Shown piece by piece: positions 1 to 9,494 of a stretch of 64,000 bases of DNA. Positions within the stretch are counted from its first letter, which is position 1, and every line of letters starts with the position of its first letter. The stretch covers positions 68,813 to 132,812 of the forward strand of contig URAF01000004.1 in assembly GCA_900545885.1 (NCBI GenBank). Direction: 5' to 3'. Below the pieces are notes generated by a model. The model made no database searches and had not been told where the DNA came from. It worked only from the letters and a program-made list of their open reading frames with translations. The translations under genes and the position numbers were made by a program. The stretch comes from an uncultured Eubacteriales bacterium. GTDB lineage: Bacteria > Bacillota > Clostridia > Christensenellales > CAG-917.

Positions 1-1
1 C

Positions 2-2416
2 TTCGGTAACACCCGCTACATGCAGCGCGGCACCATCGAAGAAGGCAAAATCACGGGTATTGCAATTCACGCTCTCAATGCAAACGCCGCAGCCATCGAC
101 AACGTCAAAGTCAGCGAACCCACGGCACTTGCAACCTCTTACGAACAATCCTTCGACAGCGATTCTTACGGCAGCAAGGTTATCCTTCCTCTCTCCGCAC
201 AGAACCTCTATCAGGACAACTTTATGGTGAAGGCAACCTTCAACCTCGGCGACGCAACCAAGACCAACTACTATCCGAAGGTTAAACTCGCGGGTCTTAA
301 CGCATCTCTCACCACCCAGAACGGCAAAGAATATTGCGTCAACGTTCAGGCACAAGTCAACGAAGGCACTTTCAATCCCGGTGTGTTCGGTCAGACCGAA
401 ACTCAGGATTGGGTAAACGCTTCCGGTGAAGCAGTCACCTTCGAACAGGGCGACGACATTGAATTCAGAGTAGAAGTGTACGGCGACAACATCGACCTTT
501 ACATCAACGGTAAAGCCGCAGTTGCCACCACGTTCACCGAACTCGGACTCACCAAAGGCAAACTGCAGTATATCGTTCTCGATTGCGGCGGCGGTGGTAT
601 GACCCTTGAAAAAGTTACTTTCAACGGTTACGACAAACAGACCGCGGCATATGTCAGCACTCCTTCGACCCTCGTCAAAACCGGTTCCGACGTCACCTTC
701 AACGCCGACATCTTCGGTATCAAGGGCGAAACCTTTGACTGGTACGTCAACGACGTCAAACAGAACGTCGAAGCAACCGAACTCACCCTTAACGCAGTTG
801 AGGCAGGCACCTACAAAGTTGTCTACAAGAGCGACGCAACCGTGTCCAACGAAGTCGTAGTCAACGTTGTGGACAAAATCGCAACCATATCCACTGAAAC
901 TCCCGAAATCTATGCCACCGACAGTGCAGTCATTACCGCAGTTCTCGACGGTGATTTTGCAGGAGAAGACATGAAGTGGTACGTCAATGACGCACCCCAA
1001 GAAGAAGCATCTACCACGCTCACCCTCGAAGGGCTTTCTGCCGGGGAATATGTAATCGTTTACAAGGGCAACACCGTGAGCAGTAACGAAATCACCGTTA
1101 CCGTTCTCGACAGCGTTGTCGAAGTCACCACCGACCAGAACAGCTACTTTGTCGGCGAAACCGCAACCTTCGAAGCAACCCTCACGGGTATTCCCGAAGG
1201 CGTAACCGTCGAATGGTATGTTGACGGCGAACTCGTCGAAGGACAGAACGAAACCACCTTCACGCTTTCTCTCGAAGGCTATGAAGCGGGCAGCCAGATT
1301 TCCGTTGTCGCAAAAGCAGGCGAAGTAACTAGCGAAGAAGTCATCATCTCTCTCGCATTCGACGTGCTCGGCGGCATTACGGGCGACGAAAACTACAAAG
1401 TCGTCTATGAAGACGTCATCGAAGACGGCGGTTCCTACGGCAATTTCAGCGTCGGTTCCGACGAAGACGGCACTTATCTTTACAGCCAGAACACGAGCGG
1501 CAGCACCTGGTATGAACCCAATGCGACCATGCCTTCTTCTACCAGCTTCATTCTGACTTATCAACTCTATATCCCCGCGGATATCGACGGCACCTACTAT
1601 GTCTATCCCTGCCTTGCCGGTCTTAACTCCAAGTACCCCAGCGGTCTGGTTGAAAGCGCAATCGAAGTCAACAGCGAAGGCGTACGTCCTTACTTCAAAG
1701 AGCAGAGCAACGGCATGCAGTACGAAGTCAAGGATTACGGTTTCGGCAAAGACCTCTCCTACGAAGGCGGCATAGCCAAGAAAGGCGACTGGAACGAAAT
1801 CGCTGTCGCAGTCAAGGGCAGCTATGTTACGATGTACGTCAACGGTGAAATCACCATGTTCTTCAACATGCCCACCGCGACCGTTCCTTCCCGCGTATCC
1901 TTCAACCTTTACCCCGACGGCGGTTCCGGTGTTGTGCCCGTCCGCATCAAGGGTATCGAAGTCAGCGGTATAGTCGAACCCGCTCCCGACCTCGTGAGCG
2001 TGTCCCTCTCCGTTTCCAACGTTGAAACCGAAGTCGACGGCACCATCACCGTCAGAGCAAACCTCAACCCCTTCAACGCGGAAGCAAACGTTATCGAATG
2101 GTATGTCAACGACGTCAAAGTCGAAGGACAGAACACTCTCAACTTCACGTTCAGCGCAAGCGCAACGGGCGAATACAACATCCATTGCGTAATCGACGGC
2201 ATCAAGAGCGAAGTCAGAACGGTTAAAGTTGTCGGTGCAGGCGGCGGAAACGGCGCAGGCGACGGCGCAACTCTTCCCGGCTGGGCAATCGCAATCATCG
2301 TCATCGGTGCATTGGCAGTTGTCGGCGGTGCCGCAGCAGGTATCGTTATCGCTATGAAGAAAAAGAACGCGAAAGCCGAAAACGTAGCAAACGAAGAAGA
2401 CAAAGACAACAACTAA
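2..2416 (+). CDS. Partial multidomain surface protein with C-terminal membrane anchor
   Basis: The reading frame is open from the window edge, so the N-terminus is missing; the first ATG at 20 is internal. Counting from that ATG, about residues 20-205 look like a concanavalin/LamG-type beta sandwich. Four Ig-like modules follow or flank a second sandwich (about 460-655). Each module has a WYVND or WYVDG strand and a GEY/GTY-type end (about 210-287, 290-365, 368-455, 663-735). A glycine-rich spacer, one membrane helix (about 752-776) and a KKKNAK-started charged tail end the protein. There is no LPXTG motif, so it is held by the helix and not by sortase. It is probably an extracellular carbohydrate-binding or adhesive protein, given the GH32-like gene next to it; the ligand is unknown. 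No catalytic motif was recognised. Confidence 0.75.
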   Translation, partial: FGNTRYMQRGTIEEGKITGIAIHALNANAAAIDNVKVSEPTALATSYEQSFDSDSYGSKVILPLSAQNLYQDNFMVKATFNLGDATKTNYYPKVKLAGLNASLTTQNGKEYCVNVQAQVNEGTFNPGVFGQTETQDWVNASGEAVTFEQGDDIEFRVEVYGDNIDLYINGKAAVATTFTELGLTKGKLQYIVLDCGGGGMTLEKVTFNGYDKQTAAYVSTPSTLVKTGSDVTFNADIFGIKGETFDWYVNDVKQNVEATELTLNAVEAGTYKVVYKSDATVSNEVVVNVVDKIATISTETPEIYATDSAVITAVLDGDFAGEDMKWYVNDAPQEEASTTLTLEGLSAGEYVIVYKGNTVSSNEITVTVLDSVVEVTTDQNSYFVGETATFEATLTGIPEGVTVEWYVDGELVEGQNETTFTLSLEGYEAGSQISVVAKAGEVTSEEVIISLAFDVLGGITGDENYKVVYEDVIEDGGSYGNFSVGSDEDGTYLYSQNTSGSTWYEPNATMPSSTSFILTYQLYIPADIDGTYYVYPCLAGLNSKYPSGLVESAIEVNSEGVRPYFKEQSNGMQYEVKDYGFGKDLSYEGGIAKKGDWNEIAVAVKGSYVTMYVNGEITMFFNMPTATVPSRVSFNLYPDGGSGVVPVRIKGIEVSGIVEPAPDLVSVSLSVSNVETEVDGTITVRANLNPFNAEANVIEWYVNDVKVEGQNTLNFTFSASATGEYNIHCVIDGIKSEVRTVKVVGAGGGNGAGDGATLPGWAIAIIVIGALAVVGGAAAGIVIAMKKKNAKAENVANEEDKDNN

Positions 2417-2433
2417 TCTCTTTTCCCCCCTAT

Positions 2434-2464
2434 GATTTCCGCCCCGAAAAACGGGGCGGAAATC
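2434..2464 (+). terminator. Perfect 13-bp hairpin without U-tract
   Basis: The arms at 2434-2446 and 2452-2464 pair perfectly around an AAAAA loop. The hairpin sits between the surface protein and the GH32-like gene. It is followed by ACCCGCC and not by a T-run, so it is not a classical intrinsic terminator. It may protect the 3' end of the upstream message or partly terminate. Confidence 0.55.
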
Positions 2465-2502
2465 ACCCGCCGCTGAGAGGTTAAGGCTGTACAGGAGGAC
2501 GC

Positions 2503-4458
2503 ATGAAAAAACTAGTTTCCTTAATTCTGACGGTTGCCGTGGTTGTAGGGGCCGTTTTTGCATTGCAGGCGTGTTCGCCCGACAACAAATCACAGGAGGA
2601 GTCTGCCGTGTTTGATTACGACTCTCTGTACAGTAGCAATCCCCGAGAACCTTATGCCGCTCCCGCCGGCGGCACCACAAACCGTGCCTCATACGGTTAC
2701 ACCCTGAAAGCCGAACAGGGTTACAACGATTGGAGTTATCTCTATTACAGCGGCGGCAATTACGCCGAGATGACTTACGACGGTTCGGCGGCAATGTGGC
2801 AGGGCGGCGGCGCGTCAATGAAAGACGACGTAATGTATCCCTCCGAAACTTCCGACGCAGTCCGCGGTTACGACGTGACCGCAAACGGCAGCGCAACGGT
2901 TTACGGCAATTTCAGGTGCGCGGACGGCGACTCTGCCGGCGCAACGGTTTCCGTATTCCGCAACAACACCGAAATCTATCGCGGTACGCTCGAAGCGGGC
3001 GATACCGTGGGTAAATACTTCGAAGTTTCCGACACTCTCGATGTCGGCGACAAAATCTATTTCGTAGTTAAAGGCGCGGGAGCGAAAGTGTCCTTCAATC
3101 CCGTTGTGACTTACGAAAATTCGCAGAATAAATCCCTTTACCACCTCACCACACAAGGCAAACAGTACGGCGACGTGTTCCCGTACTACGACGAGGAGCA
3201 GGGCAAACTCTATATGGGATTTCTCTGGTCGGACAATGCTAGCGGCGGTCAGTATCACGACGCCCTCGAAATTTCCGACAATATGCTGACGTTCACCGAC
3301 GTTCCCGAAGCGGGCAACTACGATACCTGGCAGTATTACAAAGAGAACTACCGCATGCACTTCCTCTATGACTGCAACAGGTTCATCGACCGCTCGAAAT
3401 ATACGTTCGGCGTGCGTGACAACTTCCTTTATTTCGACGAAGAAAATCAGCGTTATCTGCTCATTGCGGGTTGCTATTACCGCTTTGACAGCAGCGCACA
3501 GACAAGCGACCTCGTCATTTATTCTTCGGACGACCCCTATGCGCTCAGCTGGACGCGCGAAGGCAACGTCGTCGAAGCGGGATATTCGCGCAACCTTCCC
3601 GAATGTCCTTCGCTCATGAAAATCGGCGACAGATGGTACGTCTTCGTGTCCGTGGCTTACAACACCGCGCACCAGGTCGGACCTCTCCAATACTGGACGG
3701 GCGACGCGGGCGTGGACTGCATGGACGTCGATTGGAGCGACAAAGAGTTTTCCTTCCTCGACGGCGAAGACCTTTGTGCGGCACGTGTAACGCAGGTAGG
3801 CGAAAAAGTTTATATGTGGGGCTGGATTCCCGCAACCTACGACAGAATGCCTTGGGCGCCTTGGGCGGGATACCTCAATCTGCCTCGTGAAGTCATACAG
3901 CTTCCCGACGGTTCTCTCGGCGGCAGACTTGACCCCGCGCTCACCAAACTGCTCAACTACGGCAACGTTTACACTCTCGGAATAGACAATTACACCGTTG
4001 CAGGCGGCAACGCCGTTTTCGAAAACGGTTCGCTCAACCTCACGGGTCAGGATAACAAAGTCATACTCGGCGACGGATTCAACCGCAACTTCATAACCTT
4101 TACCGCGGATATGAAGGACAGCAACGAAATCGGCTACTACATGGAACAGGACGGCAAGCGTTACGAAATCGTCGTACGCAAATCGGGCGGCAAACTGTAT
4201 ATGCAGGTGCTGTCTCCCGACGACCCCAACCACAAGACGAACAGCACGATAAAAATCAACTCCGCAAGCGACGTGTTCGATTTCAAAATCGTGTGCGACG
4301 GCGAATTCGTGGAGTTCTTCGTCAACGACCAATATGCGCTTACGGCGCACACCGCAATGGACGGAGCGTCCTACCGTGCGGGACTCATTTCCGACGGCAA
4401 CGCGACTTTCAGTGGCGTGTCTATAAACAAACTTCTGCCTTACGGTGAAATTTGCTGA
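2503..4458 (+). CDS. GH32-like (clan GH-J type) beta-propeller lipoprotein
   Basis: The N-terminus is a lipoprotein signal peptide with lipobox LQAC, making Cys24 the lipid-attachment residue. AGGAGG lies 5 nt before the ATG. The middle of the protein has GH32-superfamily features in the right order: PYYDEE with Asp230 (candidate nucleophile), GVRDNF with Asp306 (equivalent of the RDP aspartate), ECPS with Glu367 (candidate acid/base), then a YMWGW strand and a LPREVIQLPDG segment typical of the end of the GH32 propeller. Residues from about 490 to 651 form a second beta-sandwich domain. The Asp230-Asp306 distance is shorter than in most GH32 enzymes, so the substrate and even activity are uncertain. 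It probably acts outside the cell on a fructan-like or other glycan and belongs with the carbohydrate genes on either side. Confidence 0.72.
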   Translation: MKKLVSLILTVAVVVGAVFALQACSPDNKSQEESAVFDYDSLYSSNPREPYAAPAGGTTNRASYGYTLKAEQGYNDWSYLYYSGGNYAEMTYDGSAAMWQGGGASMKDDVMYPSETSDAVRGYDVTANGSATVYGNFRCADGDSAGATVSVFRNNTEIYRGTLEAGDTVGKYFEVSDTLDVGDKIYFVVKGAGAKVSFNPVVTYENSQNKSLYHLTTQGKQYGDVFPYYDEEQGKLYMGFLWSDNASGGQYHDALEISDNMLTFTDVPEAGNYDTWQYYKENYRMHFLYDCNRFIDRSKYTFGVRDNFLYFDEENQRYLLIAGCYYRFDSSAQTSDLVIYSSDDPYALSWTREGNVVEAGYSRNLPECPSLMKIGDRWYVFVSVAYNTAHQVGPLQYWTGDAGVDCMDVDWSDKEFSFLDGEDLCAARVTQVGEKVYMWGWIPATYDRMPWAPWAGYLNLPREVIQLPDGSLGGRLDPALTKLLNYGNVYTLGIDNYTVAGGNAVFENGSLNLTGQDNKVILGDGFNRNFITFTADMKDSNEIGYYMEQDGKRYEIVVRKSGGKLYMQVLSPDDPNHKTNSTIKINSASDVFDFKIVCDGEFVEFFVNDQYALTAHTAMDGASYRAGLISDGNATFSGVSINKLLPYGEIC

Positions 4459-4492
4459 CGCACGGGGAATGACAGTGTTCCCGTAAAACGGA

Positions 4493-4843
4493 ATGTCAAT
4501 GGAAAAGCCAAACATAATCGTTATCAACATAGACGACCTCGGGTACGGCGATATAGGCTGCTACGGGTCTGAACGCAACAAAACTCCCAACATCGACAAA
4601 CTTGCCGAGGATATAGGCGAAACGACGGACGTTGCGGAGTAGTTCCCCGAACAGGTTGCGAAAATCACCGAAGTTGCCGACTTCTACCGCAAGGAACTCG
4701 GCGACGATTATACGGGAACAAAAAGCATAAACTGCCGCGAAAAAGGGTTTGTCAAAGAGTTCGGTTTCCGTACGCAGTACGACCCCCGACATCCATATAT
4801 GATTGCGTTGTACGACCTCGACGACGCAAAGGAGAAGAAATGA
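4493..4843 (+). pseudogene. Relict arylsulfatase: both ends kept, middle deleted, nonsense codon
   Basis: One frame runs from ATG 4493 to TGA 4841-4843, interrupted by TAG at 4640-4642. The first part reads like a sulfatase N-terminus: PNIIVINIDDLGYGD with the metal-binding Asp pair, then CYGS and TPNIDKLAE. It passes directly into what looks like a sulfatase C-terminus (IGETTDVAE, stop, FPEQVAKI, then FYRKELGD). Several hundred codons are absent, including the formylglycine site C/S-x-P-x-R. The TAG stands where homologues commonly have Gln or Glu, so CAG to TAG is one simple explanation. The frame is dead as an enzyme. Its final TGA overlaps the xylB ATG, so the old operon junction is intact. 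Confidence 0.8.
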
Positions 4844-6315
4844 ACACATATATCGGTATAGACCTCGGAACTTCCACCGTCAAAATGCTGTTGGTGGCCG
4901 CGGACGGTACAATTCTGTCTTCCGTTACCAAGGATTATCCCGTCAGCTATCCGCAGGACGGTTGGAGCGAACAGAACCCCGAAGACTGGTACACGGCGGT
5001 TCTCGCGGGGATTTCCGAGCTGCTCGAAGGGCAGGACAAAAAGGCTGTCAAAGGCATATCGGCAGGCGGACAGATGCACGGTCTTGTCGCGCTCGACGCC
5101 GACGACAACGTGGTTCGTCCCTGCATTCTCTGGAACGACGGCAGAACGGCAAAGGAAACTGAATATCTCAACACCGCAATCGGCAAGGCAAAACTTACCG
5201 AACTTACAGGCAACATCGCATTTGCGGGATTTACCGCGCCGAAAATACTTTGGCTCAAAGCCAACGAACCCGAAAACTTTGCGCGCATTGCAAAAATAAT
5301 GTTGCCCAAGGACTATATCGTCTACAAACTTTCGGGAACGTTTTCCAGCGACTTGTCCGACGCCGCGGGCACGCTGTTGCTCGATGTCAAAAACCGCAGA
5401 TGGAGCGATGAAATGTGCAGTATCTGCGGAGTTTCCGAAAAAATGTTGCCCGAACTGCACGAGAGTTACGAGACGGTCGGCAAACTGAAAAGCGAACTTG
5501 CCGAAAAATTCGGACTCTGTGACGTGAAAATAATCGCAGGTGCAGGCGACAATGCGGCGGCGGCTGTCGGTACGGGTACGGTCGGCGAGGGCGGTTGCAA
5601 CGTTTCTCTCGGTACGAGCGGAACGCTGTTCGTGTCGTCCGCGACTTATTCCGAAGACAAACGCAACGCATTGCACAGTTTCTGTCACGCAGACGGCGGC
5701 TATCACCTCATGGGGTGCATTCTTTCCGCCGCGTCCTGCAACGCATGGTGGGCGGACGGTATTCTCGGCACCGACGACTATGCGAAAGAGCAGGCGGGAC
5801 TCGACAAACAACTCGGCGACAACAACGTGTATTTCCTGCCTTATCTTATGGGCGAGAGAAGCCCTCACAACGACGTAAACGCACGCGGAGCGTTCATCGG
5901 CATGCGTCCCGATACAACGCGCGGACAGATGACGCTTGCGGTTATGGAAGGCGTGGCGTTTGCGCTCAAAGACTGTCTCGAAGCCGCACGCGCAAACGGC
6001 GTTAAGGTCGAACGCATCAAAATATGCGGCGGCGGAGCAAAAAGCCCTCTGTGGCGGCAGATAATCGCGGACGTTTTCGATATGCCCGTGGACATTCCCG
6101 TGACGGAGCAGGGACCCTCTTACGGCGCGGCCATGCTTGCCATGGTCGGTTGCGGCGAATACGCCGACGTAAAGTCCGCGGCAGACGCGATAGTCAGGGT
6201 TTCCGAAACGGTTATGCCCGACAAATCGGCGGAGAAGTACCGCGAACGTTATGCGATGTTCGCAAAACTTTATCCTGCTCTGAAAGACGTTTTCCGCGAT
6301 ATGAGCGGAAGATAA
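4840..6315 (+). CDS. xylB: Xylulokinase (FGGY carbohydrate kinase)
   Basis: The 491-aa length is usual for XylB. The N-terminal ATPase fold starts GIDLGTSTVK. GGQMHGLV is the xylulokinase-type sugar-binding segment, and GAGDNAAAAVGTG carries the catalytic-base aspartate region. CGGGAKSPLWRQ is the second FGGY signature. It would phosphorylate D-xylulose or a similar ketose in the cytoplasm for the pentose phosphate pathway. The ATG overlaps the stop of the sulfatase relict (ATGA), and GGAG lies just upstream. No xylose isomerase or sugar transporter is in the window, so the exact substrate is inferred from family resemblance. Confidence 0.88.
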   Translation: MNTYIGIDLGTSTVKMLLVAADGTILSSVTKDYPVSYPQDGWSEQNPEDWYTAVLAGISELLEGQDKKAVKGISAGGQMHGLVALDADDNVVRPCILWNDGRTAKETEYLNTAIGKAKLTELTGNIAFAGFTAPKILWLKANEPENFARIAKIMLPKDYIVYKLSGTFSSDLSDAAGTLLLDVKNRRWSDEMCSICGVSEKMLPELHESYETVGKLKSELAEKFGLCDVKIIAGAGDNAAAAVGTGTVGEGGCNVSLGTSGTLFVSSATYSEDKRNALHSFCHADGGYHLMGCILSAASCNAWWADGILGTDDYAKEQAGLDKQLGDNNVYFLPYLMGERSPHNDVNARGAFIGMRPDTTRGQMTLAVMEGVAFALKDCLEAARANGVKVERIKICGGGAKSPLWRQIIADVFDMPVDIPVTEQGPSYGAAMLAMVGCGEYADVKSAADAIVRVSETVMPDKSAEKYRERYAMFAKLYPALKDVFRDMSGR

Positions 6316-6666
6316 TCACATTGCCCATTTTCCCCTTTCGGACGATTTTTCTCCTTTTTCATCCCCAACCCGTTTCCGTCCGAAAATTCATTGCGACGCG
6401 GCTAGTTCCGCGTCATAGTTTTTTATCGGATAATTTTTGCGTGTTATTTTCGACTGCGCTTTTACCGTGTTTTGACTGCGTTATGTTTTCGGCTTTTGTT
6501 GCTTTTTTGGCGTTTTATAGGTGTCTTTTTGCACTTTTTATGCCTTTTTTCGGAAAATTTTCTTGGATGCTAGGAAAACCGATTGATTAATACGTATATA
6601 CTTATTGAAATAAACAGGGTGGAGCGCGGACGTTTTGTCTTTAGCTTGAAGGTACGGCAGAAGTAA
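6316..6666. other. Intergenic region xylB-dnaG, T-rich, one terminator
   Basis: This 351-bp gap has no credible gene. It holds a hairpin terminator near 6395 and a long pyrimidine-rich stretch (about 6420-6560). A possible -10 TATACT lies at 6597-6602, without a convincing -35. The promoter of the dnaG operon should be here but I could not place it firmly. Confidence 0.5.
6395..6424 (+). terminator. Intrinsic terminator after xylB
   Basis: GACGCGG at 6395-6401 pairs with CCGCGTC at 6408-6414 around CTAGTT, followed by ATAG and a T-run at 6419-6424. It ends the carbohydrate operon. Confidence 0.65.
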
Positions 6667-8436
6667 GTGGCAGGCTATCCCGAAAGATTTCTAGAAGAAC
6701 TCAAATACAAATGCGACATCGTTTCTGTGATTTCGCAGTATGTTCCTCTCGTAAAGAAGGGGAGCAAGTATTTCTGTTGCTGTCCTTTCCACAACGAAAA
6801 GACGCCGTCCATGTGCGTCAACACCGACGGGCAGTATTACCATTGTTTCGGTTGCGGCGTAAGCGGCGACGTCATAACGTTCGTTATGGAAATGGAGTCC
6901 GTCGACTACACCGACGCGGTGAAAATCCTTGCGGACAAAGCGGGAATGACGCTCCCCGAGTTCGAAGGTGACCGCGAATACAAGAAGAAAAAGGACAAAC
7001 AAGCCGTCCTCAAACAGCTTATGCGTGACGCGGCGGTCTACTACCGCGCCAACCTCAAACGCGAAAAGGAAGGCAAAGAGGCGCGAGAATATCTTGCAAG
7101 CCGCGGCATTTCGAAAGAAACCTGCGTGCGTTTCGGCATAGGTCTTTCACTCGGATACGACCAGTTGCAAGGCTATATGCGCCGCAAAGGGTATTCAATC
7201 GAAAATCTGAAAGAGTGCGGACTTGTCGTCGGCGACAGACTTTCCGACGCGTTTGCGGGGCGTATAATCGTTCCGATTATGAACGGGGCAGGCGAAGTCA
7301 TCGCTTTCGGCGGAAGAATTTACCACGGCGAAAAAGACGTTGCCAAATACAAAAATTCCACCAACACGTTGCTTTTCGACAAAAGCCGTTGCGTTTACGG
7401 TATAAACTTCGTAAAAAAAGAGAAAAGGCAAAACGGGGGGTTCAAAAACCTCGTTCTCGTCGAAGGGTATATGGACGTAATCGCGCTTGCGGGTGCGGGA
7501 ATATATAACGCCGTTGCGGGAATGGGCACCGCACTCACTCCCATGCAGGCACGCGAAATCAAACGTTGCGTGGATATGGTGTATGTCTGTTACGACGGCG
7601 ACGCGGCGGGAAGAAAAGCCGCGGTAAGAAACGTCGAAACCCTGCTTGCGGAAGGACTGGAAGTAAAAGTCGTATCCCTTGCCGACGGACTCGACCCCGA
7701 CGACACAATCAAAAGCGAAGGCGCGGAAGGTTTCCACAAGAGATTGCAGGAAGCGTTGCCGCTTGTCGAATACAAACTCAAACTGTGCGAAGACGCATAC
7801 GGACTTAGTTCCGCAAACGGCAGAGCAAAGTATGTGACCGCCGCACTCAAAGTTCTGGGCGCTGTCGCCAACAAAGCGGAAAGAGAAGTTTATCTCGGCA
7901 TTGTGTCTGCAAAAAGCGGCGTTTCGGTCGAAACCCTCAACGCAACGCTTGCGGAAGCGGGCACCGTCAGACAGACCGCCGCTCCCGAAAAAAAGGTTGC
8001 GGAAAGGGAAAGCAGAACGGTAAGGGCGGCAAGGTTCGTGCTTTACGTGCTGTGCTCCAACAGAGCGTATGCCGACGCCGACATAATCAATCCCGACTGG
8101 TTTTCGTTGCCTGCGCACAAAGAGATTGTGGAGTTCGTCAAGTCACAACCCAAGGGCGCAGTCGTTGCCGGCAATCTGTTCGACCGCGGAGTGGACAAAG
8201 AGGAGCTCGGAAAAATTCTCGGTTCAAACGTTGCCGTTGACAGCGAAATGAAAGAGCGTGTGTATTATTTCGATTGTCTTAACGTCGTTGCGGACGAGTA
8301 CATCGCGGGACGGCTCGAATATCTCACCGCACGCTACAAGGAACTGACCGACGCCGCGGAGCGCCGTGCCGTTCTTATGGAAATTCAACAGTATCAGAAA
8401 AAACTCAAATCCAAGAATATCAGAGATAAAATCTGA
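6667..8436 (+). CDS. dnaG: DNA primase DnaG
   Basis: DnaG makes RNA primers at the replication fork with DnaB. The 589-aa protein has the CHC2 zinc finger (Cys39, His42, Cys60, Cys63) and the TOPRIM domain with LVEGYMD (Glu266) and YDGDAAG (Asp310, Asp312). A C-terminal helicase-interaction region follows. The start is GTG 6667: an in-frame TAA lies immediately before it, and the MAGYPERFLEEL start matches the family. The Shine-Dalgarno is weak. It is the first gene of the classical dnaG-rpoD pair, but rpsU, often before dnaG, is absent here. Confidence 0.97.
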   Translation: MAGYPERFLEELKYKCDIVSVISQYVPLVKKGSKYFCCCPFHNEKTPSMCVNTDGQYYHCFGCGVSGDVITFVMEMESVDYTDAVKILADKAGMTLPEFEGDREYKKKKDKQAVLKQLMRDAAVYYRANLKREKEGKEAREYLASRGISKETCVRFGIGLSLGYDQLQGYMRRKGYSIENLKECGLVVGDRLSDAFAGRIIVPIMNGAGEVIAFGGRIYHGEKDVAKYKNSTNTLLFDKSRCVYGINFVKKEKRQNGGFKNLVLVEGYMDVIALAGAGIYNAVAGMGTALTPMQAREIKRCVDMVYVCYDGDAAGRKAAVRNVETLLAEGLEVKVVSLADGLDPDDTIKSEGAEGFHKRLQEALPLVEYKLKLCEDAYGLSSANGRAKYVTAALKVLGAVANKAEREVYLGIVSAKSGVSVETLNATLAEAGTVRQTAAPEKKVAERESRTVRAARFVLYVLCSNRAYADADIINPDWFSLPAHKEIVEFVKSQPKGAVVAGNLFDRGVDKEELGKILGSNVAVDSEMKERVYYFDCLNVVADEYIAGRLEYLTARYKELTDAAERRAVLMEIQQYQKKLKSKNIRDKI

Positions 8437-8453
8437 TTACGCAGGAGGAAAAA

Positions 8454-9494
8454 GTGGACAGAGAACAACTGCTTAAACAAGAGATTGAGAAAATCGTTGC
8501 TCTGGGTCGTTCGAAAGGCAGTATCGCCGAGGACGACATTATGGCACGTCTCGAACATCTCAACGCCACAGCCGAGGACGTGGAAGGCGTATTCAAGGCT
8601 CTTGCCGCAGAGAACATCAACGTCGTGTCCGCAAAAGAGGACGACGACATCGACAAGATTATCGAAGGCAACTTCGACGACTCCGTCAAGATGTATCTCA
8701 AAGACATCGGCAAAGTGCCGCTGCTTTCCGCCGAAAGAGAAGTGGAACTCGCAAAGAGAATGGAAGAGGGCGACGAGGAAGCAAAACAGATACTTTCCGA
8801 AGCCAACCTCCGTCTTGTCGTATCGATTGCAAAACGTTATGTCGGACGCGGAATGCAGTTCCTCGACCTCATTCAGGAAGGCAACCTCGGTCTTATGAAA
8901 GCCGTCGAAAAGTTCGACTACACCAAAGGGTTCAAATTCTCGACCTATGCTACGTGGTGGATAAGACAGGCGATAACTCGTGCTATCGCGGATCAGGCGC
9001 GTACTATCCGTATTCCCGTGCATATGGTGGAAACCATAAACAAGCAGGTCAGGGCAACCAGACAACTTTTGCAGAAACTGGGGCGCGAACCTACGCCCGA
9101 AGAGATTGCCGAACATCTCGGTTGCAGTGAAGAGCGCGTAAGGGAAATTCAGAAAATCGCGCAGGACCCCGTTTCGCTTGAAACGCCTATCGGCGAAGAA
9201 GAAGACAGTCACCTCGGAGATTTCATCGAGGACAACACCGCGCTTTCTCCTTCCGACGTTGCGGAAAGCAATATGCTGAAAGAACAGCTTGTGCAGGTGC
9301 TGAACACGCTGACTCCCCGTGAGGAAAAGGTGTTGAGATTGCGTTACGGTCTCGACGACAGCCACCCCAGAACGCTGGAAGAAGTCGGCAAGGAGTTCAA
9401 CGTCACGCGTGAGCGTATCAGACAGATAGAAGCAAAAGCTCTGCGCAAACTGCGTCATCCCAACAGACTGAAAAAACTCAAGGATTTCGACTGA
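8454..9494 (+). CDS. rpoD: Primary sigma factor RpoD (SigA)
   Basis: This is the housekeeping sigma factor that directs RNA polymerase to -35/-10 promoters. It has 346 aa, close to Bacillus-type SigA. A region 1.1-like N-terminus is followed by region 1.2 and region 2 (KMYLKDIGKVPLLS; FDYTKGFKFSTYATWWIRQAI), region 3 and region 4.2 with helix-turn-helix (TLEEVGKEFNVTRERIRQIE). The start is GTG 8454, preceded by AGGAGG, 17 nt after dnaG. Many promoters in this window fit its expected TTGACA-17-TATAAT consensus. Confidence 0.97.
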   Translation: MDREQLLKQEIEKIVALGRSKGSIAEDDIMARLEHLNATAEDVEGVFKALAAENINVVSAKEDDDIDKIIEGNFDDSVKMYLKDIGKVPLLSAEREVELAKRMEEGDEEAKQILSEANLRLVVSIAKRYVGRGMQFLDLIQEGNLGLMKAVEKFDYTKGFKFSTYATWWIRQAITRAIADQARTIRIPVHMVETINKQVRATRQLLQKLGREPTPEEIAEHLGCSEERVREIQKIAQDPVSLETPIGEEEDSHLGDFIEDNTALSPSDVAESNMLKEQLVQVLNTLTPREEKVLRLRYGLDDSHPRTLEEVGKEFNVTRERIRQIEAKALRKLRHPNRLKKLKDFD

